The position numbers and the translations under genes are program-made. The notes beneath the pieces were generated by a model, which was not told the origin of the DNA, did no database searches, and saw nothing but the letters and a program-made list of their open reading frames with translations. From Paenibacillus mucilaginosus 3016 (lineage in GTDB: Bacteria > Bacillota > Bacilli > Paenibacillales > NBRC-103111), in the NCBI RefSeq assembly GCF_000250655.1, contig NC_016935.1, positions 8,583,501 through 8,647,500 of the forward strand: a stretch of DNA of 64,000 nucleotides, written 5' to 3'. Positions 8,184 to 18,376 of this stretch are shown piece by piece. Each line of letters starts with the position of its first letter. The first letter of the stretch is position 1.

Positions 8184-10583
8184 TTATACCCGAGACTCCC
8201 TTCTGGCCTTCAGCCACGCGAGCAGTTCTTCCTCCGGCAGAGGCCGGCTGTAATAATAGCCCTGCACCGCATCGCAGCCCAGCTCCCTGAGCACCTCCAC
8301 CTGTTCGGCGGTCTCCACCCCTTCGGCCACGACCCTCTGATTCAAGCTGTGGGCCATGACAATCATCGCCTTCACGATATGACGGGTGTGCGGAGCCGAG
8401 ACGAGGTCATCAATCATTGATTTATCTAGCTTGAAGATGTGGAACGGCAGCGACTGAATCACCGAGAACGTGGAATAGCCCGTCCCAAAATCGTCCATGG
8501 CCAGCCGGATCCCCCTCCCTGCAATCTCGGTGAACAAGTGCAGCTGATGCTCTTCCTCCGTGAAGGTGACGCTCTCGGTCATCTCCAGCTGAAGATGCTT
8601 CGGCGGAAAGCCGGTCTCCTCCAGAATGGCATCCACGTGGTCCAGATAGCCGCGGCCCGCCAGTTCGCGGTTCGACACGTTAATGGAGATCGACCACTCG
8701 CTCCGCCCCCCGCCCGGCTCCGGTCGGGTTATGCCGTCCGATAATTCCATCCAGGCTCGGCCTGTCCGGCACGCTCTCTCCAGCACCCACCGGCCCAGCG
8801 GGACGATGGCCCCGTTCTCTTCAGCCAAGCGGATGAACTCTCCCGGCGGGCGGACCGTCCCGTCCTTGTCCACCCATCGGATCAGCGCCTCCACACCGCA
8901 CACCTCTCCGGTCTTCAGATCGACTTGAGGCTGATAGTACAGGACGAACCGCTCTTCTTTGAGCGCTTCGGCCATTTGCAGCTCCAGGGTATGGACCGCC
9001 TCCTGGGCCTGCTTCAACTCGCCGGTGAAAAGCGCATACCGGCCGCGCCCGCTGTTCTTCGCATCGTACATGGCCATGTCGGCATACTGCAGCAGCTGCT
9101 CAGGGTTCGTCCCGAAGGCCGGGGAGAGACAGACCCCGATGCTCGCGGATACCCTCAGGCTTTCCCCCTCGTGCCGGAACGGCTCCCGGAATCCGCTCAG
9201 GATCTCCTCGCAGAGCCTTACGGCCTCCTCTTCAGTGCCCCGCAGCAGCAGGGCAAATTCATCCCCGCCGAGACGGCAGATCACCTCGGCCCGCCCGGCC
9301 TTCTGGCTCAGCAGTCCGGCGACATGCCGCAGCAGCAGGTCGCCGACATGGTGTCCCTTTGTATCATTGACGAGCTTGAACCGGTCCAGATCCATGAGCA
9401 GCAGAGCAACCGACGCCTCCTCGCCTCCGGCTGTCCGTTCGAGCATCTCCGGCAGCGTCTCCTGAAGACGCCGGCGGTTGCCGAGGCCCGTAAGCGGATC
9501 ATGATATGCCATGAAGGTGATCCGTTCCTCGGCTCGGATGCTTTCGGTCATGTCACGGATCAGCAGGTATTCGTACGGCTCCCCGCCGGTGACAATGCGC
9601 TCCCGTTCGACTTTGACGATACGCGCCGAACCTGCGGGCTCCGAAGGAACGGTAACCTGGAGTTCACCGCCGTCTCCGATGCTCCGCAGGCTCCCCTTGT
9701 AAGCGGCGAGCAGCTCGGAATACTCCGCCTTGAGCAGGAACGCTCTTGGTCGTCCGAACAGCGCCTGGGCCGCCGGGTTGGCGTCGATCACCCGATCCTG
9801 CCTGTCGGTCAGAAGGATCGCAAGGGGAGAACGCTCATACAGAATGCGATATCTCCGCTCGATCGACGGAAGGAATTCATATCGCGTCATCGCATAGCGG
9901 ATCATGAAGGCGAACAGAACGAGCCCGAACAGGCTGGGCTCCGGATAGCTGAAGGCCGAAGTGAAGTAGAGCTTATGATTGAAATATGCCAGACCGATGC
10001 AGAGCAGGCCGCCGACCAGAAATGCCATCCGGACCACACGGACTTGTCTGCGCTTGATCAGCATCGCTTCCGAACCGCCCACAAACTTGATCCCCTTATA
10101 GAGGAACCATGTACAGGCAATTACGGTATACAGGGCAGTCGAAATAATCACCACGAACAGCAGCGCGCTCGGCTGGGCGTCCCGCCACATTCCCCTCTCT
10201 ATGAATTGGATAGAGACATAAGGGGACGGGATCATCAGAACGAGCGAACCGAGCAACGGCCAATAACAGAGCAGCGCTGCACGGGTCCGTGACCAATGAT
10301 CGAAGCAGCCGCTGACCCGCACCGTCAGATGAAGCGCGAAGGACATAATGAAGAAAGCCGGAATCAGCTTAGTCCAGAGCACCATCACCTCCGCATGCTC
10401 CTCAGGAAAGACACTCGTCAGGAAGCCGGAAGCAAAGATCAGCATGATCGAGAAGAATAAATAAGACGACAGCCTGTTGAGCAGCGTATGAGCGCGAAGC
10501 CGGATCTCCACCGCTATGTAGAAGAAATACCCGATCGGGATCAGATAGCACAGCAGAGACAGAAGAAAGAACACCGCTGACAA
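8184..10583 (-). CDS. Membrane PAS-GGDEF-EAL cyclic-di-GMP enzyme
   Basis: 799 residues. About seven membrane segments fill residues 1-235, followed by PAS (about 240-345), GGDEF (about 355-520) and EAL (about 535-790). The cyclase signature GGDEF (439-443) is intact, but the upstream RxxD inhibitory site is absent (RAEV). The EAL signature VEALIRW (565-567) and DDFGTGYS are present, so both synthesis and hydrolysis of c-di-GMP are possible. TTG start with GGGAGGTG 8 bases upstream. It is of interest because the next large gene beyond the chemoreceptor is controlled by a c-di-GMP riboswitch. Which activity dominates cannot be told from sequence. Confidence 0.92.
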   Translation of the reverse strand: MSAVFFLLSLLCYLIPIGYFFYIAVEIRLRAHTLLNRLSSYLFFSIMLIFASGFLTSVFPEEHAEVMVLWTKLIPAFFIMSFALHLTVRVSGCFDHWSRTRAALLCYWPLLGSLVLMIPSPYVSIQFIERGMWRDAQPSALLFVVIISTALYTVIACTWFLYKGIKFVGGSEAMLIKRRQVRVVRMAFLVGGLLCIGLAYFNHKLYFTSAFSYPEPSLFGLVLFAFMIRYAMTRYEFLPSIERRYRILYERSPLAILLTDRQDRVIDANPAAQALFGRPRAFLLKAEYSELLAAYKGSLRSIGDGGELQVTVPSEPAGSARIVKVERERIVTGGEPYEYLLIRDMTESIRAEERITFMAYHDPLTGLGNRRRLQETLPEMLERTAGGEEASVALLLMDLDRFKLVNDTKGHHVGDLLLRHVAGLLSQKAGRAEVICRLGGDEFALLLRGTEEEAVRLCEEILSGFREPFRHEGESLRVSASIGVCLSPAFGTNPEQLLQYADMAMYDAKNSGRGRYALFTGELKQAQEAVHTLELQMAEALKEERFVLYYQPQVDLKTGEVCGVEALIRWVDKDGTVRPPGEFIRLAEENGAIVPLGRWVLERACRTGRAWMELSDGITRPEPGGGRSEWSISINVSNRELAGRGYLDHVDAILEETGFPPKHLQLEMTESVTFTEEEHQLHLFTEIAGRGIRLAMDDFGTGYSTFSVIQSLPFHIFKLDKSMIDDLVSAPHTRHIVKAMIVMAHSLNQRVVAEGVETAEQVEVLRELGCDAVQGYYYSRPLPEEELLAWLKARRESRV

Positions 10584-10631
10584 TGGAACACACCTCCCTG
10601 CACCTCAACGTACAAAATCCCGAACGACCCT

Positions 10632-10664
10632 GCAGCGCTTTGTACCAGGTACAGTAAGCGCTGC
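10632..10664. repeat. Strong inverted repeat before the GGDEF-EAL gene
   Basis: GCAGCGCTT (10632-10640) and AAGCGCTGC (10656-10664) flank an inner GTACC/GGTAC pair. It lies between the chemoreceptor stop and the GGDEF-EAL start, with no T-run on either side, so an operator or leader hairpin is as likely as a terminator. Confidence 0.45.
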
Positions 10665-10740
10665 GGTGGGTCCGTACGGGCAAGTAGAACATAATGCCGT
10701 TTTTTATCGGATCATGATAACAATCCCCATGCTGCTCGTC

Positions 10741-12792
10741 TTACATCCGGAATGCCCGGACAACATCCTGCAGCTCGTCGGCCATCTTGGACAGCGTCTG
10801 TGCGGCTGCACCGACCTCCTGCATCGAAGCCAGCTGCTCTTCCACAGCCGCGGCAATGCTCTGCGTGCTGTCCATCGCCGTATTGGAAATCTCGGAGATC
10901 TGCTCCACCGCATCGACCATCGTCCGTGTATCCGAGCGGATGACGGAGGCGGAGCCGGATACGGCCTGCACACGGCGGAACGTATCCTCAACGGCTGTAA
11001 TGATGTCGCCGAAGGCTGCCGACACGTTCTCAGCGAGAGCCGTGCCTTCATTCACCGCCTGATTGCCTTCCTTCATCGATTGAACGGCACGGTTGATCTC
11101 GCTTTGAACCTCGCTGATGAGGCCACGGATATGGTCTGCCGCCTGGGCCGACTGCTCGGCCAGCTTACGGACCTCGGAGGCGACTACGGCGAACCCGCGT
11201 CCTTGCTCTCCCGCACGAGACGCTTCGATCGACGCATTCAGCGCGAGCAGATTGGTCTGGCTGGAGATCGTGGTGATCAGGGAGATCATCTGTCCGATTT
11301 CCTGGGACTTCGTGCTCAGCACGCCTACGATCTCGGTAGACTGATGCACATTCGCTTGAATCCGCTTCATATGCTCGGTAACTTCCTCGACGGATCGGCT
11401 GCCGTTCTTCGCTTTCTCCGCCGTACGGGAGGCGCCTTCGTTCACTCCTTCGATCCCCTCTGCAATGGAGAGGATCTGCTGCGTGATCCCGGTAATCGCT
11501 TCTTTGGACGAAGCTACGACCGCAGCCTGCATATCCGTACCGCTGGCCACCTGACCTACGGAATCGGCAATCTGCTCGGTGGCTTTGGAAGTCTCTTCGG
11601 CACTGGCGGACAACTGCTCCGCCGTTGATGCCACCAGGTGCGTGTGCATGGAGACCGAGCCGATCATCTCCTTGAGCTTCGCCGTCATCTCGTTCAGATT
11701 GTGGCCCATATGACCGAACTCGTCGACGGTTTGAACCTCAATGCTGTGCGTCAAATCGCCGGAAGCAATCCAGCCCGCCATCTCATTGGCATTGCCGATC
11801 TGCTTCTTGAGATACCGGCTGAAGAACACAATGATCGCGGCCATCACCGCAATCGCCAATACCCCGCAGACAGCCAGCGATACAACAAGCTTGCGCGTCG
11901 GCTCTTGAAGCTCTTTCTCCGGGATAACAAGCGAGAGAACCCAGCCGGTTTCCGCCACCTTCTTGTAATACACCCGGTTGCTGCCGTTCTCGTCCTCGTA
12001 GGTTGCTTCTCCCATCGTTCCAGCAAGCATATCCTGCCCGATAGCGGCCAAGGAGGCATTCGGATCCTTCCGGAGGCTGACCTTCATGATCTTGTCCGCG
12101 GCCGGATCAGACAGGTAGTTGCCCTCCGCATCGACCAGGAACGCCCAGCCCGTCTCGCCCACTTTCGTCTCCTGAACGAGCTTCTGCAGATTCGCCAGGT
12201 CGATATCGCCCGTGGTTACTCCAAGCAGCCCTCCCTTATCGTCATAGAAAGGAACCGATGTGGTCACCATCGTTACTTTGGTCACTTCGTCGTAATACGG
12301 AGCCGTATAAGCGAACGTGCTCTTCGTATTCGCTACGATTGTGTACCAGGGCTGCTTCAGATAATCGTAGGACGCTGCGCTGTATTCTTCCGTATGCGTA
12401 ATTTTGCCGCTATCCTTGAAGCTGTACGTTGAGAAATAGCGCGTACCCGCCTGATACTTGTCAGGTTCGAAGAACACTCCGATCCCGAACGTATCCGCAC
12501 TGCTGCCAAGCGCCTTAGCTGTGGCCGTTACATAATGGTCCAGTGTCCACAGGGATGGAGCCGTTTCGATCGAACGGGCCAGCATCTCCGCCGTTTTCCG
12601 ATGGGACAGCAGCTTCGCGTCAATTTCCCCGGCTACGCTGCCGAGCTGCTGCTGCATCTTATCCTGAATCTCCCGGTTGATCAGGGTTTCGCTGCTGTTA
12701 TAAGCGTACGTAATCATGGACACCAAGGTTATCGTAATTAATGGAACGATCGCCAGCATCGTTTTCGTCTGGATACTCTTCAGTTGAAACAC
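10741..12792 (-). CDS. Methyl-accepting chemotaxis protein with dCache-like sensor
   Basis: 683 residues. A TM (about 12-30), an extracellular region of about 240 residues of double-Cache type (FGIGVFFEPDKYQAGTRYFS; DYLKQPWYTIVA; GVTTGDIDLANLQKL), a second TM near 280-305, HAMP, then the cytoplasmic signalling domain with the conserved hairpin ALNASIEASRAGEQGRGFAV. Such dCache receptors usually sense amino acids or organic acids; the ligand here is unknown. GTG start preceded by GGGGG. A SigD-like promoter lies upstream, fitting expression with the flagellar regulon. One of three chemoreceptors in the window. Confidence 0.92.
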   Translation of the reverse strand: MFQLKSIQTKTMLAIVPLITITLVSMITYAYNSSETLINREIQDKMQQQLGSVAGEIDAKLLSHRKTAEMLARSIETAPSLWTLDHYVTATAKALGSSADTFGIGVFFEPDKYQAGTRYFSTYSFKDSGKITHTEEYSAASYDYLKQPWYTIVANTKSTFAYTAPYYDEVTKVTMVTTSVPFYDDKGGLLGVTTGDIDLANLQKLVQETKVGETGWAFLVDAEGNYLSDPAADKIMKVSLRKDPNASLAAIGQDMLAGTMGEATYEDENGSNRVYYKKVAETGWVLSLVIPEKELQEPTRKLVVSLAVCGVLAIAVMAAIIVFFSRYLKKQIGNANEMAGWIASGDLTHSIEVQTVDEFGHMGHNLNEMTAKLKEMIGSVSMHTHLVASTAEQLSASAEETSKATEQIADSVGQVASGTDMQAAVVASSKEAITGITQQILSIAEGIEGVNEGASRTAEKAKNGSRSVEEVTEHMKRIQANVHQSTEIVGVLSTKSQEIGQMISLITTISSQTNLLALNASIEASRAGEQGRGFAVVASEVRKLAEQSAQAADHIRGLISEVQSEINRAVQSMKEGNQAVNEGTALAENVSAAFGDIITAVEDTFRRVQAVSGSASVIRSDTRTMVDAVEQISEISNTAMDSTQSIAAAVEEQLASMQEVGAAAQTLSKMADELQDVVRAFRM

Positions 12793-12849
12793 AGTGAATC
12801 CCCCTTTGGGCAGATGCGGTTCTAAGCTGTCATGATGGATATACTGAAT

Positions 12850-12877
12850 ATATCGACAAAGGATAGAAGCTTGCTTA
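12850..12877 (-). promoter_or_regulatory. SigD-like promoter of the dCache chemoreceptor
   Basis: Minus strand TAAG (12874-12877), 16 bases, GTCGATAT (12850-12857), close to the SigD consensus TAAA-N14-16-GCCGATAT. Confidence 0.6.
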
Positions 12878-12924
12878 TACCCATGAGGAATGTAAGTTTT
12901 GTAAGAGCGTCCTGTTCTCTGGGA

Positions 12925-12959
12925 AAAATAAAAAAATCCCCCCGCCCAGGGCGGAGGGA
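12925..12959 (-). terminator. Terminator of the FnIII/OmpL47 protein gene
   Basis: Minus-strand stem TCCCTCCGCCC / GGGCGGGGGGA followed by TTTTTTTATTTTT. Confidence 0.85.
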
Positions 12960-12972
12960 CAAGCTGAGTGAT

Positions 12973-15900
12973 TTACTTCTGTACTTTAACGGTAGTCTGG
13001 CCCGTGACGAGAATGCCGTTCACATAACCTTGGAATACCAGTGTGGCTTCGGAACCGCTCCAAGTGAAGTGGGAACGCTCGAACTTGAACTGTCCGTTCT
13101 TCGCCTGGTTGAAGTAGCCGTTATTGTCCGTCAGGGCCTTCACGCCGTTCACCCGGGCCGTGTTCAGATCGAAGCCCTGCGTGCTGTAGCCGGATGGAAG
13201 GGTGACGCGGACGGTGAAGACACCGCTGTTGCCTTTGATAACGCCTGGCGTAACTTCAATCGTTGCCGGTACCGCGACCGTCACTTTCTTGGTGAGGGTC
13301 GTCGTGAGCCCAGCTGCGTCAGCTGCCGTTACCGTGATCGTGTACGTTCCCGCCTGGTCCAGCTTCAGTGCCGTGCCGTTCGCCACGACCGTGCCGGCTG
13401 CAGCGTTCGGAGCCGTTACCGTCATCGTTTCGGAAGCGATACCCGACTGGCTGTCTTTCGCTGTGTAAGAGAGCGTCAGAGAGTCGCCGAGGAGGAAGAC
13501 CTCTTTCAGATCCATGGTTACTGCCGGTGCAGTACGGTCGATGCTGACCGTAATCTGCTTCGCTTCTTCCACGTTGCCTGCGGCATCGGTGGAGTAGAAG
13601 GATACGACATTCGCGCCTTCAGCCGTTACGTTTACTGCCGTGCCTTCGGCGTATGGTGCACCGTTCACGGAGTAGTAAGTCTTGGCCACACCGCTTGCCG
13701 TATCGGCAGCATTCAGTACGACCTTCACGTCTTCTTTGGACCAGCCCGCTGGTGCGGAGGCTTCGGTCACAGGTGCCGTACGGTCAATCTGTACGGAAAC
13801 CTTGCGTGCTTCTTCCTTGTTACCGAAGGTGTCGACGGAGTAGAAAGCAACCTCATGGACGCCGTCCGTACCGATCGCAGCGCTGGTTCCTTCTGCGAAT
13901 GGTGCGCCGTCTACGGAGTAGTACGTGCTTGCTACGCCGCTGAGTGTGTCTGCTGCCGTCAGCCTGACGATAGCTTCGCCTGCAGTCCAGCCGCTAGGTG
14001 CAGCAGCTTCCGTAACCGGAGCCGTGCGGTCAATCACCACATCGACGGTTTGTGCTTTTTCTTCGTTGCCTGTCAGGTCTACCGAGTAGAACGATACAGT
14101 GTGCTTGCCTTCGTCTGTTACCTGGACAGATGCGCCTTCAACATATGGAGCGCCGTTTACAGAGTAGAACGTCTTGGCGGTTCCACTCGCAGCATCCGCC
14201 GCGGTGAAGCTTACTTTGCCGTCTTCCACGTGTGCTGTGGTTACAGGTGCCGTGCGGTCAATAAGGATCTTCACGCTGCGGGCCTCTTCTTTGTTGCCGG
14301 CTTTGTCTACGGAATAGAACCATACTTCCGTTGCCCCTTCGCTGCTGACAACAGCGGAAGTGCCTTCTGCATACGCGCCGCCGCCGATGGAATAGAACGT
14401 GCCTGCTACGCCGCTGCCTGCATCGGCTGCTGCGAAGGTAACCGTAACATCACCGGCAGACCAGCCTTCAACTGCCGCCGCTTCCGTTACCGGAGCGGTA
14501 AGATCGATCACAACTTCAAGGCTTTGTGCCGTTTCTTTATTCCCTGCAGCATCCACCGAATAGAAGGAAACCTGATGGGTGCCGTCCATGCCGATCTCAA
14601 CCGTGGCGCCTTCGGCATAAGGAGCACCGTTCACGGAGTAGTACGTTTTGGCCACACCGCTTGCCGCATCCGCTGCCGTCAGGGTAACTACACCCTCAGT
14701 CGAAACCTGGGACTGCGTGACCGGTGCCGTACGGTCGATTTTGACTGCAGCCGTGCGCGGCTGTTCTTTGTTGCCTGCTTTGTCCACCGAGTAGAAGGCA
14801 AGCGTATGCTCTCCCTCTTCAGTGAAAGTAACCGCAGTGCCGGTCTGGTATTCTCCGCCGTTCACAGCGTAATAAGTTGCCGCCACACCGCTGTCAGTAT
14901 CAACTGCAGAGAGGGTGACGACCGGCGAACCGCTGACCCAGGAGGCGGAAGCATCCGACGAAGTCACCGGAGCGGCCGTGTCCGTCACAAGACGGGCTGT
15001 CACCTTGTTGGACGGTACGGATTCACCGAAAGAGTTGCTGTAGGATGTTACATAGAACTCGTGATTCGCATAAGGCAGATTAGTTACCGTGTAAGACAGG
15101 TTGTTCAGGTTCTTCGTCAGCGCGACCGGCTGGCCGTCCACGATCTGGAACACATTATAACCGTTCGCATAGGTAGCGAATGTCCAGGTGAGCTGCGCGG
15201 TCTTGCCGTCGATCAGCTTGATGCTCGCTGTTGGCGGCTGCATCTCCGGATAGATGATATTCTCGCTCCAACGCACCGATGGAGCCGACTCGCCGAACCG
15301 GGTGCTGACGGCCGTTACTTCGTAGTGATGCGTCGTTTCCGTCAGGTTATATACCTTGTAGGTCAGTGCCGTGCCTTTGTAGAGCAGCTGTCTTGTATTG
15401 CCGATCACTTCATAGAGGCGGTACTCGTTCGCCCAAGTAACCGGGTTCCAAGTAAACGTCATGTTATTGGCATTGAACACAGAGCCTTTGAGTGTCGGCG
15501 GCTGAACCACCGGCCATACGAGAGTGAAAGCCACCTTGGAAGCTACCGGCGATTCGCCGAAGCGGTCGCTGTAGGAAACCACTTCATACTCGTAGCTGCC
15601 TTCCGGCATATTCGACTCTACCATGGACGTGCTCGTTACCGACTTCTTCAGTACGCGCTGACCGCCTTGGATGGCATATACGCGGTATGCTGTTGCGTAG
15701 GAGACCGTGTTCCACGAGAGCACGATATCATTGCCCGAAGAAATCGCATGGCGGAAGTTCCCCGGTGCCTGCATGACAGGGAAGTCCAGCGTGAACGTCA
15801 GTGTGCTGCCTTCCGGCGATTCGCCGAAGCGGTCGCTGACCGAGTGTACGACATAGGTGTAGTCCGCTTCCGGCTGATTGGCCAGGATAGCCGAAGTGGT

Positions 15901-18285
15901 TGTAACGGTGTTCACCAGTACCTTCTCGGTACCTTTCATCTGGTACACTTTGTACGATGTGGCATAAGTAGAGGCCGTCCATCTCAGCGTTACATCATTG
16001 CCGCTCGAGATCGTGTGCGTCAGGTTGGCCGGCGGCAGCATCGTCTGCTCATTCACCGTTACAGACACCTGGCTTCCCTCCGGAGACTCCCCGAAACGGG
16101 TGCTGACGGAGTGAACGACAAACGTGTGCTCACCGTTCGTTAATTTGGAGATCGTAGCATAAAGGGAAGTCACTGTGGTTTTCAGTACCTTTTCCCCGTT
16201 CACGAGCTCGTATACTTTATAGCTGTTCGCATAGGTAGCGGCGGTCCAGGTAAGAGCCGCATCGTTGCCGTTCTGGAGCTTAACCGTCAGGTTGGCCGGA
16301 GGAGCCACGACCGGATGCACGACCGGTACGATGATTTCCGCACCGCTTGGGGATTCGCCCAGAGTATTGGACACCGAGTGAACGACATAAGTGTATTCCC
16401 CAGCCGGAAGGTTCGAGAACCCAACCGATGTTGCAGTAACCGTGTTCTTCAGCACTTTCTGATCGCCGGAAACCAGGTATACCTTATAGCTGTTGGCGTA
16501 AGGAACCGCGGTCCATTTCAGCGTCAGATCATTGCCGTTGGCAATGGTATGCGTCAGCCCGGTTGGGGCGGCCATCGTCTCACCATTCAACGTGAACGTA
16601 AGCTGTGTGCCCTCTGCCGATTCACCGAAGCGGTTCGAATAGCTGCGAACCTCGTAGGTATAGCTGCCCGGCTGCTGATTATAGAACGTGATGTTGGTGG
16701 TGGACACCGTACTCTTGAGCGTGCGCTGTCCATTGACGATTTGATACACCTTGTAAGAGTTCGCGTTGGCGGCCGCATCCCAGGACAGGACGAAGTCCGT
16801 CGCGTTCTTGGCCGTCTGGATCAGGTTGGCAGGAGGCTGCATCACCGGAACCTCGACGGAAATGGAAACTTCGCTGCCTTCAGCGGATTCGCCAAACTTG
16901 GAAGAATATGAGTGCACTTTGTACGTATACGTGCCGCTTGGCTGATTGGAGAACGTGACCGTCAGCGTGCTTACCGTGCTCTTCAGCACAGGCTGTCCGT
17001 CCACGATCTGGTATACCTTGTAGCCGGTTGCGTTCGCAGCGGCAGTCCAGGTCAGGACGATGTCATTCACATTCTGAAGCTTGGCGGCCAGTGCCCCTGG
17101 CGCACCCATGGTGACGGAGCCAACGGTGATCGATACGGAGGCCGCCTCGGCGGAATCCCCGTAACGCGTGCTCGTCGAACGGATCTCGAACGTGTAATCG
17201 CCTGCCGGCTGGTTCGTGTAGGTTACCGACGTGCCGGTCACCGTACCCTTCAGTACCGGCTGACCGTCTACGATCTGGTACACCTTGTAGCCTGTTGCAT
17301 TGGCGGCGCCCGTCCAGGTCAGGACGATGTCATTCACGTTCTGAATCTTGGCTGCGAAGTTAGTTGGAGCAAGCATCGTAATGCTGCTTACCGTGAAAGA
17401 AACCTTGGCGCCTTCGGCAGACTCGCCGAAACGGTCGCTGTATGAGCGGATTTCGTAGGTATAGTCACCTGCGGGCAGGGCCGTAAAGACCGTGCTCGTG
17501 GTGGTTACCGTCTTCTGCAGTACGGGTTGTCCGTCGATGATCTGGTATACTTTATACGAATTGGCATAGGCGGCGGAGTTCCAGCGAAGCGTTACATCAC
17601 TGCCGTTCGACAGCGTGTATGCAGGATTCGTCGGTGCAGCCATAACCGGTGTTCCCACGGTCACCTGAAGCGGATTGCTGCGCTGGGATTCGCCATAGAG
17701 CGAGTTCACAGCGGATACTGCATAGGTATAAGTTCCTGCTTGAGTGTTCGTTATAGTGAACGTCCGTGCAGCCGTAGTCGTGATCAGCGAGGCATTGCCA
17801 TCGGCCGAAATGCTGTACAGGCTGTACGTCTGGGCGTTCGCGGAGGAACCCCAGCTCAGTACAATATCGTTACCATTCTGGATGGTGTGCGTCAGTGTTG
17901 CAGGCGCAGCCATCTCCGGATAAACGACATCCACTTGAACCGGAGCACTCGGTCCCGATTCCCCTTCGGCGCTCAGCGTCGACACCACGTAGGTGTAGCT
18001 GCCTTCGGCCAGGTTGTTCAGCGTGTAAGAGGTTGTCGTCGATTTGGCGAGGGGCTTCAACTGACCCTCTCCGATCTCATAAACCTGATAGCCTGTGGCT
18101 CCATACACGGAGCTCCACGAAAGCTTTACGTCATCCGGGGTCACAAACTGCGATGCCAAGTTGCTTGGCGGCAGGATGGACGAATTCGTTTCTGCGGCAA
18201 AGGCGCTTACTCCCGGAAGAATCAGTTGAAGGAGCAGCATCAAGGAAACAAAGAAAGAGAAATGCGAGCGATACGGTTTGCCCAT
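12973..18285 (-). CDS. Giant secreted FnIII / OmpL47-repeat surface protein under c-di-GMP control
   Basis: 1770 residues. A signal peptide (cleavage near SAFA-AE) is followed by 12 FnIII-like modules of about 88 residues, each with W near the start, the strand Y-K-V-Y and the ending R-F-G-E-S-x-E-G. Six OmpL47/Ig-like modules follow (APVTEA ... SGVAKTYYSVNG ... SFYSVDAAGNKEEA), then an Ig-like end domain. There is no LPXTG, SLH domain or TM anchor, so it is probably released or held non-covalently. An open frame continues upstream to 18351, but the ATG at 18285 has AAAGGTAGGA before it and leads directly into the signal peptide. Adhesion or matrix function is inferred from modular design and the upstream riboswitch. 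Modules 4-6 are very alike, suggesting recent duplication. Confidence 0.9.
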   Translation of the reverse strand: MGKPYRSHFSFFVSLMLLLQLILPGVSAFAAETNSSILPPSNLASQFVTPDDVKLSWSSVYGATGYQVYEIGEGQLKPLAKSTTTSYTLNNLAEGSYTYVVSTLSAEGESGPSAPVQVDVVYPEMAAPATLTHTIQNGNDIVLSWGSSANAQTYSLYSISADGNASLITTTAARTFTITNTQAGTYTYAVSAVNSLYGESQRSNPLQVTVGTPVMAAPTNPAYTLSNGSDVTLRWNSAAYANSYKVYQIIDGQPVLQKTVTTTSTVFTALPAGDYTYEIRSYSDRFGESAEGAKVSFTVSSITMLAPTNFAAKIQNVNDIVLTWTGAANATGYKVYQIVDGQPVLKGTVTGTSVTYTNQPAGDYTFEIRSTSTRYGDSAEAASVSITVGSVTMGAPGALAAKLQNVNDIVLTWTAAANATGYKVYQIVDGQPVLKSTVSTLTVTFSNQPSGTYTYKVHSYSSKFGESAEGSEVSISVEVPVMQPPANLIQTAKNATDFVLSWDAAANANSYKVYQIVNGQRTLKSTVSTTNITFYNQQPGSYTYEVRSYSNRFGESAEGTQLTFTLNGETMAAPTGLTHTIANGNDLTLKWTAVPYANSYKVYLVSGDQKVLKNTVTATSVGFSNLPAGEYTYVVHSVSNTLGESPSGAEIIVPVVHPVVAPPANLTVKLQNGNDAALTWTAATYANSYKVYELVNGEKVLKTTVTSLYATISKLTNGEHTFVVHSVSTRFGESPEGSQVSVTVNEQTMLPPANLTHTISSGNDVTLRWTASTYATSYKVYQMKGTEKVLVNTVTTTSAILANQPEADYTYVVHSVSDRFGESPEGSTLTFTLDFPVMQAPGNFRHAISSGNDIVLSWNTVSYATAYRVYAIQGGQRVLKKSVTSTSMVESNMPEGSYEYEVVSYSDRFGESPVASKVAFTLVWPVVQPPTLKGSVFNANNMTFTWNPVTWANEYRLYEVIGNTRQLLYKGTALTYKVYNLTETTHHYEVTAVSTRFGESAPSVRWSENIIYPEMQPPTASIKLIDGKTAQLTWTFATYANGYNVFQIVDGQPVALTKNLNNLSYTVTNLPYANHEFYVTSYSNSFGESVPSNKVTARLVTDTAAPVTSSDASASWVSGSPVVTLSAVDTDSGVAATYYAVNGGEYQTGTAVTFTEEGEHTLAFYSVDKAGNKEQPRTAAVKIDRTAPVTQSQVSTEGVVTLTAADAASGVAKTYYSVNGAPYAEGATVEIGMDGTHQVSFYSVDAAGNKETAQSLEVVIDLTAPVTEAAAVEGWSAGDVTVTFAAADAGSGVAGTFYSIGGGAYAEGTSAVVSSEGATEVWFYSVDKAGNKEEARSVKILIDRTAPVTTAHVEDGKVSFTAADAASGTAKTFYSVNGAPYVEGASVQVTDEGKHTVSFYSVDLTGNEEKAQTVDVVIDRTAPVTEAAAPSGWTAGEAIVRLTAADTLSGVASTYYSVDGAPFAEGTSAAIGTDGVHEVAFYSVDTFGNKEEARKVSVQIDRTAPVTEASAPAGWSKEDVKVVLNAADTASGVAKTYYSVNGAPYAEGTAVNVTAEGANVVSFYSTDAAGNVEEAKQITVSIDRTAPAVTMDLKEVFLLGDSLTLSYTAKDSQSGIASETMTVTAPNAAAGTVVANGTALKLDQAGTYTITVTAADAAGLTTTLTKKVTVAVPATIEVTPGVIKGNSGVFTVRVTLPSGYSTQGFDLNTARVNGVKALTDNNGYFNQAKNGQFKFERSHFTWSGSEATLVFQGYVNGILVTGQTTVKVQK

Positions 18286-18331
18286 GAATTTAGTCCTACC
18301 TTTCTTGGTGTGTGAGGGGCATTGGTCCAAT

Positions 18332-18356
18332 AAAAAAAGAACCCCGGACAAGGTTC
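18332..18356 (-). terminator. Riboswitch-controlled terminator (expression platform)
   Basis: RNA-sense GAACC ... GGGUUC followed by seven U. Its 5' part (CCUUGU, 18348-18353) can instead pair with ACAAGG at 18377-18382, helped by CAUAG/CUAUG, forming an antiterminator. Confidence 0.8.
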
Positions 18357-18376
18357 ATAGGCATTGAGCTATGATT

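Noticed and set aside
8925..10292. Plus-strand frame of 455 codons opposite the GGDEF-EAL gene
   Set aside because: Shadow of a gene with intact catalytic motifs; no recognisable domain and no start site.
12832..16143. Very long plus-strand open frame (1103 codons) opposite the FnIII protein gene
   Set aside because: It is antisense to a repetitive GC-rich gene, has Cys/Arg/His-rich low-likelihood composition, no ribosome site, and mirrors the repeats of the real gene.
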